From: Protula sp. h YS-2021
Lineage: Eukaryota > Annelida > Polychaeta > Sabellida > Serpulidae
Length of the DNA: 64,000 nucleotides
NCBI GenBank assembly: GCA_949752745.1
Contig: OX457028.1
Span: 7,954,922 to 8,018,921, forward strand
Direction of reading: 5' to 3'
Under the pieces are notes generated by a model. That model saw only the letters and a program-made list of their open reading frames with translations, made no database searches and had not been told where the DNA came from. The position numbers were made by a program, and so were the translations under genes. Below are positions 17,500-24,464 of the stretch, one piece after another. Position 1 is the first letter of the stretch; every line of letters starts with the position of its first letter.

Positions 17500-17672
17500 T
17501 TAACTACAAACACTATTTACAAAGTTTACAAACACTATTTACAAAGTTTACAAACACTATTTACAAACTCTTAACTACAAACGCTATTTACACTATTTAC
17601 ACTATTTACAAAATTCTTAACTACAAACTCTTAACTACAAAGTCTATTTACACTATTTACAAACTTTTTATT
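17500..17672. repeat. Convergent spacer: CTATTTACAAA repeats and leftward polyadenylation signals
   Basis: Irregular tandem copies of ACAAACACTATTTACAAAG and CTTAACTACAAACTC-type units. On the minus strand AATAAA occurs at 17672-17667, overlapping the stop of the last leftward gene, and at 17480-17475. The spacer separates the two convergent gene sets. Frames through it read as Leu/Tyr/Thr repeats and are not genes. Confidence 0.7.
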
Positions 17673-18042
17673 TACAAACACATTCATTTTTCAATACATT
17701 CATCAATGAATACCATTCATTAGAATCTAAATTGATATAGGTATCATAGACATTACATTCATGTTTGTAAATGCTATGAAAGCTCACATAATACACATCA
17801 CCAAACTTTATCACTTTAACAGTTACATGTTCAGACAGTTTCAGTTCATATCCTTCTTCTAAGTCAATGTCCATCACACGCATAGGTTGTGTCAGCTCAA
17901 TGGATTTGATGCCTCGTGTAAGCCATATTTCTGTTTCTTTGAATTCAAGCGTTAGGTTCTTTCCAATCCAATGCTTGTAACAACGCGTTCCATTCCACTG
18001 TGTTGAGGGTGATGTAGTCATAGTTTTCTGTAAGCTCGTCAT
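17668..18042 (-). CDS. Two-lobed PC4-like family protein (leftward member 4)
   Basis: 124 aa from the ATG at 18042; a second in-frame Met at 18021 is possible. Two beta-rich lobes are seen: GKNLTLEFKETEIWLTRG (~residues 27-44) and ELKLSEHVTVKVIKFGDVYYVSF (~66-88). It ends in TYINLDSNEWYSLMNVL (W110), the strand-xxxx-W-helix ending of this family. Its 5' end overlaps the 17945 gene by 98 nt in a different frame, unusually long for this element. No clear TATA box is seen. A nucleic-acid-binding role is inferred by analogy only. Confidence 0.65.
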   Translation of the reverse strand: MTSLQKTMTTSPSTQWNGTRCYKHWIGKNLTLEFKETEIWLTRGIKSIELTQPMRVMDIDLEEGYELKLSEHVTVKVIKFGDVYYVSFHSIYKHECNVYDTYINLDSNEWYSLMNVLKNECVCK

Positions 18043-18286
18043 ATTGGCGAAATTGTATAAACACGTCTAAGCAGTTCTCAGTCACACGCACTTCTAATTC
18101 ATTTGAGACTGCCAGGAGAAAGCCAGGTATCCTGAACTTCTCTAGATGGTCTTTCAACACGGATTGGTCATCAAGTGATAGGACGAGATACTGTCCAAAA
18201 TGTCTTAGCACAATGTCATCATATTCGTTTCTCAGATATGAGAACCCATGCGTAATTGGTTTATATTCCGTTAAAAAGTCTTCCAT
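17945..18286 (-). CDS. Two-lobed PC4-like family protein (leftward member 3)
   Basis: 113 aa from the ATG at 18286; the frame continues nine bases upstream without an ATG. Lobe one is IVLRHFGQYLVLSLDD (~residues 25-40) and lobe two is ELEVRVTENCLDVFIQFRQ (~63-81). It ends ITLNTVEWNALLQAL (W99), matching the closing helix of the 9350 gene product and of 18346 and 18731. A CATAAAAAA stretch at 18350-18342 on the minus strand could act as its TATA box. Its 3' end is overlapped by the next gene. Confidence 0.7.
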   Translation of the reverse strand: MEDFLTEYKPITHGFSYLRNEYDDIVLRHFGQYLVLSLDDQSVLKDHLEKFRIPGFLLAVSNELEVRVTENCLDVFIQFRQYDELTENYDYITLNTVEWNALLQALDWKEPNA

Positions 18287-18345
18287 CTCGTTCAACAGTC
18301 AGATGAACTATGAGCTGTCTCCTTGTCTGCAAAGACGTTTTTTTT

Positions 18346-18717
18346 TTATGCTCGCAAGATGGTGAAGAGTGGATGTTGTATCACTTCTAGGAATCGTAAG
18401 ACTGCGCGCCAGTTCTTGATATCAAAGATGATCAAATCTGTATATGGTGTATCTGGTACAACTCCCTTATAATCCTTTGGATAATCCTGTAAAAGATTTC
18501 TACAGATTTCTACACGTATGTTAGAATCATATTCAGCCACTGTCACTTCCACTTTATTTTCAAGTCTACGTTTAAACCCAGCTTCAAGTGGTATGTTTTT
18601 AAAGTCTTTCCACACTTCAGGTTTAAACCGATGATAACTTGTCTTAGAATCTAGTATCACTTCATTCCTCTCATTGACAGTAAGGTAAACACCACCGTTC
18701 AGCATGAGTGCATTCAT
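18346..18717 (-). CDS. Two-lobed PC4-like family protein (leftward member 2)
   Basis: 123 aa. It has two repeated units. The first is GVYLTVNERNEVILDS leading to FKPEVWKDF (W36). The second is KVEVTVAEYDSNIRVEICR leading to IIFDIKNWRAVLRFL (W103). This duplicated strand-strand-strand-Trp-helix layout is what makes the family look like tandem PC4-type folds. GATAAAAG at 18766-18759 (minus strand) is its likely TATA box. Function is inferred as ssDNA binding or transcription support. Confidence 0.72.
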   Translation of the reverse strand: MNALMLNGGVYLTVNERNEVILDSKTSYHRFKPEVWKDFKNIPLEAGFKRRLENKVEVTVAEYDSNIRVEICRNLLQDYPKDYKGVVPDTPYTDLIIFDIKNWRAVLRFLEVIQHPLFTILRA

Positions 18718-18730
18718 GATTGTTACCTTG

Positions 18731-19078
18731 TTATGACTTGTCGTCTTGTCTGCGAAGCCTTTTATCCACTTCTTTCACCTGCTTCTTCATCATTTTCCAT
18801 TCAGGTATTGTCAGCAAGATACCCTTTTTCGTTGGACGGTTTTTTCCAGTCCCCTCATCTCTGAGGTATTTGCGAATGTTTACCACACCTTCATTACTTT
18901 GTTTCATAATCTTGATATACTTTCCATTGCCTAGAGAAAGCATTCCATCCCACGACTGTGGTGTTGGTACCGTCGTCTCCACTTTTAATTTCTTAATGGT
19001 AGTATCAGGATGTTTCACTTTCATGTCTTTCACTGTATCAGCAAGAGTATCCATATCCGTTGTTGCAGATCTTTTCAT
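18731..19078 (-). CDS. PC4/Sub1-like single-stranded-DNA-binding coactivator homologue
   Basis: 115 aa. Residues ~48-110 read as a PC4 C-terminal domain: LGNGKYIKIMKQ, then VVNIRKYLRD, a basic loop with GKNRPTKKG, ILLTIPEWKMMKKQVKEV (W94) and DKRLRR. This matches the PC4 plan of strands, NIRKY, KKGI-L and an EW helix. Human PC4 binds ssDNA as a dimer and assists RNA polymerase II. Here it may act as the element's ssDNA-binding protein during protein-primed replication or as a late-gene cofactor. The ~47-residue N-terminal extension is hydrophilic. Its TATA box (TATATAAG, 19140-19133 minus) overlaps the polymerase stop codon. Confidence 0.82.
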   Translation of the reverse strand: MKRSATTDMDTLADTVKDMKVKHPDTTIKKLKVETTVPTPQSWDGMLSLGNGKYIKIMKQSNEGVVNIRKYLRDEGTGKNRPTKKGILLTIPEWKMMKKQVKEVDKRLRRQDDKS

Positions 19079-19132
19079 GTTGACGCTTCAGTGTTCACAC
19101 CACAACTAACTCTAAAGTTGAAGTGTCTCCCC

Positions 19133-19140
19133 CTTATATA
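19133..19140 (-). promoter_or_regulatory. TATA box (TATATAAG) of the PC4-like gene
   Basis: It lies 55-62 nt before the ATG at 19078 and overlaps the stop of the polymerase gene, so leftward genes appear to have individual promoters rather than one transcript. Confidence 0.55.
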
Positions 19141-22100
19141 CTGTAATGCCCATGCGCCAAAGTGGAATAGCCATCACTCATCACATATCGCTTGTCATCA
19201 AAAGGAGAGAGAGCCACTTTCCTCAACTTCTCCGAGAAGATCTGATGGTTATGACTTCGTATGATGTGTCCTGTGGTCATCGTTTGCGTTTGGTTGAACA
19301 AACTGTCTCTATACTGCTGATGTTTCATCCGTCTTTGACACGCGCGAGTGATGCCTTTGGCCGTACGTTTTTCTTTCCCACCATACATCATACTATACAT
19401 TTTCGGTCGAAGTCCAACAAACTCTTCAATGGGAATGCCCGCCGTCTCATCTTTCATTTTCCCAAGCACTTTCTTGTTCACGTTGGAATGCAGGAAATGA
19501 TCTGGCGGATAGTCACTTGTGTCGAACAAGTCGGCATCTTCCTGCATGTCTTTGTAGATATCTTCCGTTTCTATGTCATAACATAAACTGTCGGTGTCGC
19601 TGAACAAGAGTTTGGCGTCGGGATACTTGGTCATGATGTAGTTGTAATGAAAGTGGAACATGAGCACCTTGCTGAGGTCGAGAATGGTGAAACCAACTTG
19701 AATGGGTTTATCCAGAAGCAGATCCACTTTGCGCAAATGTACCGCGGTCAAATCTTCGTTGAAAATTCTAAATTTGTGGAAGGACGGTTTGGCCACAAGT
19801 TTCTTGAACCGCTTTTCCTGGTGAACAAGTTCAACATTGATACGCTTTCTTACATTTTCCATGGTTTTGCCAAACACCGAGTTGTTCATCAATTTGAAAA
19901 AGTCTTTCTCAAACGGGTTCTTGGCCAACTTTCTCTTTTCCGTGTTCAAGGAGATGTATTTTGCCAACCATTTGCTCTGTGCAAACATGATGGCACGATG
20001 CACCTTCGTGACTTTCAATCCCAGTGAGACATATTGCTGTAAATTTCTATAATGAAGTACATATTTCTTCTTGTCACACAAGTTGGGAATGAGCTTTTCA
20101 CTAGGTTTGCCTTTCATGTTTAGATCTTTCCGTAGCTTCTGACTATGTTTTGACAATTCTCCCACTTTCACACATTTCCGTTCTGGAGCCACTGGGTAGT
20201 GATTATGACGATCATGGATTGAATATGGGTATTCCAAATCCACTTCTAAAATGTATCCAATCTCGTCATCTTCATCCACATCCATAAAGTCAATGGATTC
20301 TGGCTCGCTCACCCACATAAATCCACTTTCCGGCATGCTTTGCGACATAGCCCAGCCATACAAGTTGTTTGCATCCAGGTACGTCAAGTAGTTGGTCGGT
20401 TTCCTGGGATCGTAATCTGCTACGTAGGGGTTATTTGCTTTCGCATACTTGTGTGTGATGACAGATATTCCTCCACGTAAACCTTGTTCAACCATTTGGT
20501 ACATGTCAATGTCGTTAATCAATTCCAATTTCACCTTTGTCGCTTTCAACATGGCATCCCAGGACAGTCCTGGCGCTGTATAGTAGTGAGCAGGATCTAA
20601 TTCATACGTGTTGAGACATACGTGACGAAAGTTTTCAAACACGTCAGCCAGCAGCAACACATCTGATTTCAGGTACAAGTCATGGTATTCGCCAAATGTA
20701 GTACAGTGGAATGTCTCCCACACCTTCTGCGCATGCGCATAATCCTCATCGCTAATGTCTTCTTCACTGAGCAGACTGTAAAACTTGTCCTTGGACGGCA
20801 GTTGTGTTTCAGCAAACTTGGATGGCTCATCCACGTAATCATAAGGGTATACTCCCTTTCTCAACAGTAACTCTTGTTGGTCACTATCGTGAATGTGTGA
20901 CGTCATGTGATAAAAGTTGTCTTTCCCTTCTGCTGCCAGGTTGGAGACCAACTTCTGTAGAGAAGTACTCATGAACTGAAAGCTGTCTGTAAATTTCAGA
21001 TTGCTCATGGTGAATGCAATATATTTCTCAACGGTGTTGGGAATGACTGTAATCCTTTCGTTTTTAAACTTTCCAATTTCTTCCATGATCAAATGACTGT
21101 CATAGCCTCGTAAATTGTGGAAAAACACAGGAATGATGAAAGAATCTTTATCTCCCTGCTGATCTTTTCGAAGTCGAAATTGTAAATTGCATTCACTATG
21201 TGCAGCTCCGCGGTATTTGCCATTGATATGATCATGATCTCTCACACGATCTGCTCCTAGAGGCTCATGACAAATGTAGCAATCTGTGGCGTTCTTATAA
21301 TGTTCTTCATCTTCATGAGTCATCACCATTTTCTTTTTCTGTTGTAGACCATGCACAATACGATCACGTTCATATACCATATGGTCTAAAAAGACTTTCA
21401 CAGCATTATCGCCTCGATATAGGACTGGCGCACGTGTATCATATTGGCTGACAACCACATAGGCAAAGCTGTTTGGACGATGATGCTGATACTTGTCTCC
21501 TTCATGCTTTTTCGTGAAACATTCAAAGTCCGCATAAATGACAAACGGCGCTCGCTGTTGTTTGGCTACATTCTTGAACTTGATGAAGGGTTCCTTGGGG
21601 AATGATAAACGTTGTGCTCCATGCTTGCCACACACTTCACGATGCTTGTCTAACAGATCTTGTCGCCTAAACCCGTGAAGACAGTTGAAACAATAAAATG
21701 CTGCATGCTGATGGTTTGATCGATAAGCCATCAGTCTGCTGAAATTCTTGATGAGGCAGTAATGTCTTGTCTTGTCATTGCTAATCAAAAGTAAGTTGAT
21801 TTCTCTGGCGCTGGTGTTTCGGCTGAGTTGTATGGGAACAACGACATCATGTTCATATCCAAACACGTTAATGGACACATCATTCTCCTTTTCAAACTTT
21901 GGAATGTCTGTAATCGGTGTTGGAAATGTCATGCCTTCCACCTTCAATTCGTTCTCAAATGGTGTGTAATGACTCACGCGGCAAGGACTGTTTGTTGAAG
22001 GGTGAAGGTGAGCCAATACAGACCATAAGAAGCACTTGTTGTCTTTATTCTGAATGTTTAACACCGCCTTTGTATTCTTTACTTTCTTCGGTAGTGGGAT

Positions 22101-22808
22101 AAAACTGCTTGCTTCCAATGGTGCTGACGTCGCTGTATGCACTTCAATGAATAATATGTTATCCAACACCCAGCCAGAACCTTGTCGCTCATGTTCATCA
22201 AACCTGGTAAATAATTCTTTATAGGCTTCTGGCAAGTCCTTCTCAATATCTGTTGGATTGTATGCTGCATACGTTGGACTACTGATGAAGGCATTATCCA
22301 CTTGTTCTACCATCACGCCTTCAACATTTGGTGTCATTTTCTTGAAGCGTGCATGCACGACAATGTACCATTTCATACCACGGTTTAACGTTTCTAGCAA
22401 ATGTCTCTTGATTCGGTTCTCTTGTTGTCGCATTTCAAGTAGCAAATCTGATCCATCTTCAGGCTCAAACCGTCTTTCCTGCGCGTTTTCACCAAGACTC
22501 ACTCTTCTGCCTCTGCCTACTTGCACTGTCTCTTTCTTTCTTTGTTCTTCATGAGACACATTTTCCATCTCAGCACATGCATGTGTCTCAAATGCATCCA
22601 AAGATGAAAATATCTTGACGCATTTACAGCAGAGGACTGGATCAGGTCTGTCAACACCATCTTGTACGGTCTTTCGTCTCTTGGCTTCAATCTGCTCAAC
22701 AAGCTCTTCATGAGCACGTTTCATCCTAGCTGGTTTACATCTATGTGTCACGAACACTTCCAGAGATGGAAATGTCACATCACAATCATGACAGTAGACT
22801 GGTGCCAT
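19134..22808 (-). CDS. Protein-primed family B DNA polymerase
   Basis: 1,224 aa from the ATG at 22808; upstream codons in this frame lack an ATG and run into the promoter. N-terminal region: two Cys-x2-Cys...His-x-Cys fingers (~residues 6-24 and 60-78), then an NKCFLWSVLAHLHP block (~257-270) and a further C2HC finger (~373-393). Exonuclease: YADFECF (~425-431, D427 and E429), FHNLRGYDSH (~563-572), YLKSDVLLL (~712-720). A zinc-knuckle/HNH-like insert with CYICHEPLG and RDHDHINGKYRG lies at ~510-534. Polymerase: LDANNLYG (~811-818), NNSVFGKT (~975-982), DTDS (~1071-1074). All catalytic motifs are intact. Such enzymes replicate linear genomes from a terminal protein; the long N-terminus may include that function. 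It is the first leftward gene after the terminal one. Confidence 0.97.
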   Translation of the reverse strand: MAPVYCHDCDVTFPSLEVFVTHRCKPARMKRAHEELVEQIEAKRRKTVQDGVDRPDPVLCCKCVKIFSSLDAFETHACAEMENVSHEEQRKKETVQVGRGRRVSLGENAQERRFEPEDGSDLLLEMRQQENRIKRHLLETLNRGMKWYIVVHARFKKMTPNVEGVMVEQVDNAFISSPTYAAYNPTDIEKDLPEAYKELFTRFDEHERQGSGWVLDNILFIEVHTATSAPLEASSFIPLPKKVKNTKAVLNIQNKDNKCFLWSVLAHLHPSTNSPCRVSHYTPFENELKVEGMTFPTPITDIPKFEKENDVSINVFGYEHDVVVPIQLSRNTSAREINLLLISNDKTRHYCLIKNFSRLMAYRSNHQHAAFYCFNCLHGFRRQDLLDKHREVCGKHGAQRLSFPKEPFIKFKNVAKQQRAPFVIYADFECFTKKHEGDKYQHHRPNSFAYVVVSQYDTRAPVLYRGDNAVKVFLDHMVYERDRIVHGLQQKKKMVMTHEDEEHYKNATDCYICHEPLGADRVRDHDHINGKYRGAAHSECNLQFRLRKDQQGDKDSFIIPVFFHNLRGYDSHLIMEEIGKFKNERITVIPNTVEKYIAFTMSNLKFTDSFQFMSTSLQKLVSNLAAEGKDNFYHMTSHIHDSDQQELLLRKGVYPYDYVDEPSKFAETQLPSKDKFYSLLSEEDISDEDYAHAQKVWETFHCTTFGEYHDLYLKSDVLLLADVFENFRHVCLNTYELDPAHYYTAPGLSWDAMLKATKVKLELINDIDMYQMVEQGLRGGISVITHKYAKANNPYVADYDPRKPTNYLTYLDANNLYGWAMSQSMPESGFMWVSEPESIDFMDVDEDDEIGYILEVDLEYPYSIHDRHNHYPVAPERKCVKVGELSKHSQKLRKDLNMKGKPSEKLIPNLCDKKKYVLHYRNLQQYVSLGLKVTKVHRAIMFAQSKWLAKYISLNTEKRKLAKNPFEKDFFKLMNNSVFGKTMENVRKRINVELVHQEKRFKKLVAKPSFHKFRIFNEDLTAVHLRKVDLLLDKPIQVGFTILDLSKVLMFHFHYNYIMTKYPDAKLLFSDTDSLCYDIETEDIYKDMQEDADLFDTSDYPPDHFLHSNVNKKVLGKMKDETAGIPIEEFVGLRPKMYSMMYGGKEKRTAKGITRACQRRMKHQQYRDSLFNQTQTMTTGHIIRSHNHQIFSEKLRKVALSPFDDKRYVMSDGYSTLAHGHYSI

Positions 22809-22868
22809 CGTTGTTGCTTCTTCAACTGCTGGAACTGAAATGAAGTAAAATATACGTTTCACTCTTCC

Positions 22869-23026
22869 TTTTATACCACTTCAATGGTGTGTTGACTCAG
22901 CAGAATGTATCACTAGTTGACTAGTTGACATGTTTCACTCATGCTTTTATGCTACTTCCATGTAATCAAAATATGGTGTGTAACTTTTCAAACTTGTTCC
23001 AAAATGTTAAAATTGCTGACTCAGCA
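22869..23026 (-). promoter_or_regulatory. Duplicated polymerase promoter with two Maf-type sites
   Basis: On the minus strand TATAAAA lies at 22875-22869, with TGTTGACTCAGCA (plus-strand letters, 22890-22902; 12/13 to the T-MARE) just upstream. A second set follows: CATAAAAGC near 22950-22942, and an exact TGCTGACTCAGCA at 23014-23026. The two sets share a GTTTCACTC...CTTTTAT...ACTTC block, so this is a tandem promoter duplication. Only the gene-proximal set is placed to start transcription near 22845. Confidence 0.6.
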
Positions 23027-23278
23027 GAATTTTACTTGTGTATATGAATGTCTTACTTACAGTTGTGAAGTTGTACAGCTGCACTGCTACACAGCAGAGA
23101 CATCTAGCGGTGAAGTTAACTGACGGTGAAGTTAAATGGTCTGTCAAATGGTATTCATCCGCCAACTAGACCTGAAATGTGATAAAATGTATTCTCACAC
23201 ACACACACACAAACATGTTTTGCTTCATTTCATAATATAGGATGGCCCTTAAAAGGGCTCGAAATATTTTAGTATATA
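23027..23278. other. Noncoding spacer with CA repeat and small hairpin
   Basis: It holds an ACACACAC tract near 23190-23212 and the perfect inverted repeat GCCCTT-AA-AAGGGC at about 23245-23258, just downstream of the leftward terminal gene. No ORF is supportable. Confidence 0.5.
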
Positions 23279-23554
23279 TCAGCAGCAGTTATGGGGTTGT
23301 CCCTCATATTCCAACCACACTTGACACTTGCAGTATCGTTGAGTCAGTGTTACTATGCGGTTGTTCCACATAAATGTAATTACTACGTCAGGCTTCACTG
23401 CAGTGATCTGAGTTGGAAATTGTAGCACCTCCTCCAAAGCATATGTAATATCAGCTGCTTCAGCTTCATCACGCATATTTACCCAGATGCAAACAGATTC
23501 ATTCGCTTGAAACGCTGTTAAGTCATCAATGATGATAGCTGGTGTGTTATCCAT
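23279..23554 (-). CDS. Leftward terminal gene, 91-aa protein of unknown function
   Basis: The ATG at 23554 follows the TATA box (23601-23594) by a normal leader. The frame stays open upstream only because it runs into the G-tract minisatellite, which would add an artefactual Pro-rich leader. The protein has an acidic first half (NMRDEAEAADITYALEEV), a beta-rich middle (DVVITFMWNNRIVTLT) and a Cys-bearing end (YCKCQVW, HNCC). I recognise no family. Promoter and 5' leader match those of the small ORF at 8636, so the two ends carry related terminal transcription units. Confidence 0.65.
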   Translation of the reverse strand: MDNTPAIIIDDLTAFQANESVCIWVNMRDEAEAADITYALEEVLQFPTQITAVKPDVVITFMWNNRIVTLTQRYCKCQVWLEYEGQPHNCC

Positions 23555-23593
23555 GATGTGTCTGACAATGTCTCTAAGCCTTGAGACACCACA

Positions 23594-23601
23594 CTTATAT
23601 A
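23594..23601 (-). promoter_or_regulatory. TATA box of the leftward terminal gene
   Basis: TATATAAG on the minus strand, 857 bp from the right terminus. The equivalent box at 8575 is 889 bp from the left terminus. GTGTCTC(A/G)AGGCTTAG and (G/T)TCAGACACA follow the box at both ends. Confidence 0.65.
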
Positions 23602-23640
23602 GGATTTTATCATGCTGATTCGACAAAAATTTTTTGGTGC

Positions 23641-24052
23641 TCTCCTGGGGGGGGGGGGTCGGTACATAGTATGTCCTAGGGGGGGGGGGTCGGTACATAG
23701 TATGTCCTGGGGGGGGGGGGGTCGGTACATAGTATGTCCTAGGGGGGGGGGTCGGTACATAGTATGTCCTGGGGGGGGGGGTCGGTACATAGTATGTCCT
23801 AGGGGGGGGGGTCGGTACATAGTATGTCCTGGGGGGGGGGGGGGGTCGGTACATAGTATGTCCTAGGGGGGGGTCGGTACATAGTATGTCCTGGGGGGGG
23901 GGGTCGGTACATAGTATGTCCTAGGGGGGGGGTCGGTACATAGTATGTCCTAGGGGGGGGGGGGTCGGTACATAGTATGTCCTGGGGGGGGGGTCGGTAC
24001 ATAGTATGTCCTAGGGGGGGGGGTCGGTACATAGTATGTCCTAGGGGGGGGG
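23641..24052. repeat. Right subterminal minisatellite with G-tracts (about 13 units of ~30 bp)
   Basis: Units consist of TCGGTACATAGTATGTCC, then TA or TG, then 7-14 guanines. The 16 bases GGTACATAGTATGTCC are a near-palindrome. Read inward from the right terminus the tracts are C-rich, as on the left, though the unit sequence is unrelated. Frames through it give Pro-Tyr-Val repeats and are not genes. Confidence 0.9.
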
Positions 24053-24083
24053 GGTCGGGTTCGTTGGCTTCATGTTGATTGAC
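24053..24083. repeat. 31-bp duplication at the inner edge of the right terminal repeat
   Basis: GTCGGGTTC(G/A)TTGGCTTCATGTTGATTGAC occurs twice in tandem here (24053 and 24084), with one base difference. The left side has a single copy, so the inner edge of the terminal repeat falls exactly at this duplication. Confidence 0.7.
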
Positions 24084-24458
24084 AGGTCGGGTTCATTGGC
24101 TTCATGTTGATTGACTCGGCCAAACCACTTTCGCTCCAGACAGCATCATCTCAGTATGACGTCATGATGACGTCACACATGGTCGCGCCTATCCTAACGC
24201 TTATCATGACTTCCGGTCCAGACATCATGACGTCACTTCCGGTCCAGACATCATGATGTCACTTCCGGTCCAGACATGATGACGTCACTTCCACTCCAGA
24301 CAGCACTTCCGGTCTAGACAGCACTTCCGGTCTAGACAGCACTTCCGGTCTAGACAGCACTTCCGGTCTAGACAGCACTTCCGGTCCAGACATGATGACG
24401 TCACTTCCAGACAGTATGACGTCATCAAGTGACCCAGAACCGGCCTTTTCACCCTACT
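24079..24458 (-). repeat. Right terminal inverted repeat (380 bp)
   Basis: Reverse complement of 7686-8065, with the same six TGACGTCA octamers and five CCGGAAGTGCTGTC units. I found no mismatch by eye, including in the internal tandem array, where unequal copies usually appear first. This suggests recent insertion or replication-coupled homogenisation. Confidence 0.95.
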
Positions 24459-24464
24459 AATAAC
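24459..24464. repeat. Target-site duplication, right copy (AATAAC)
   Basis: Identical to 7680-7685 and directly abuts the terminal CCCTACT. Confidence 0.93.

Larger units (their letters stand above)
7686..24458. mobile_element. Complete Polinton/Maverick (adintovirus-like) element
   Basis: A 16,773-bp element with AG...CT termini, 380-bp terminal inverted repeats and a perfect 6-bp target duplication. It encodes the full Polinton core set: protein-primed DNA polymerase B, retroviral-type integrase with chromodomain, FtsK/HerA-type packaging ATPase, adenain-type protease, penton and double-jelly-roll major capsid protein, plus pVI/mu-like proteins. Rightward genes fill 8636-17304 and leftward genes 17668-23554, meeting at a repeat-rich convergent spacer. 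The core frames have no stop or frameshift. Accessory genes include a NADAR protein and a family of PC4-like proteins. Intact genes with apparently identical repeats imply a recent insertion. Whether it moves, makes particles or was captured from a free virus cannot be told from sequence. Confidence 0.97.

Noticed and set aside
17472..17723. Tyr/Leu/Thr-rich plus-strand frame in the convergent spacer
   Set aside because: It reads through the CTATTTACAAA repeat and overlaps the 3' end of a better supported leftward gene.
19010..22717. Several 60-146-codon plus-strand frames opposite the polymerase
   Set aside because: They are antisense shadows of the polymerase, which has all family motifs in its own frame.
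23555..23854. Pro-Tyr-Val-rich N-terminal extension of the leftward terminal gene
   Set aside because: It is encoded by the G-tract minisatellite and lies upstream of the TATA box at 23601-23594, so it would not be transcribed with the gene.
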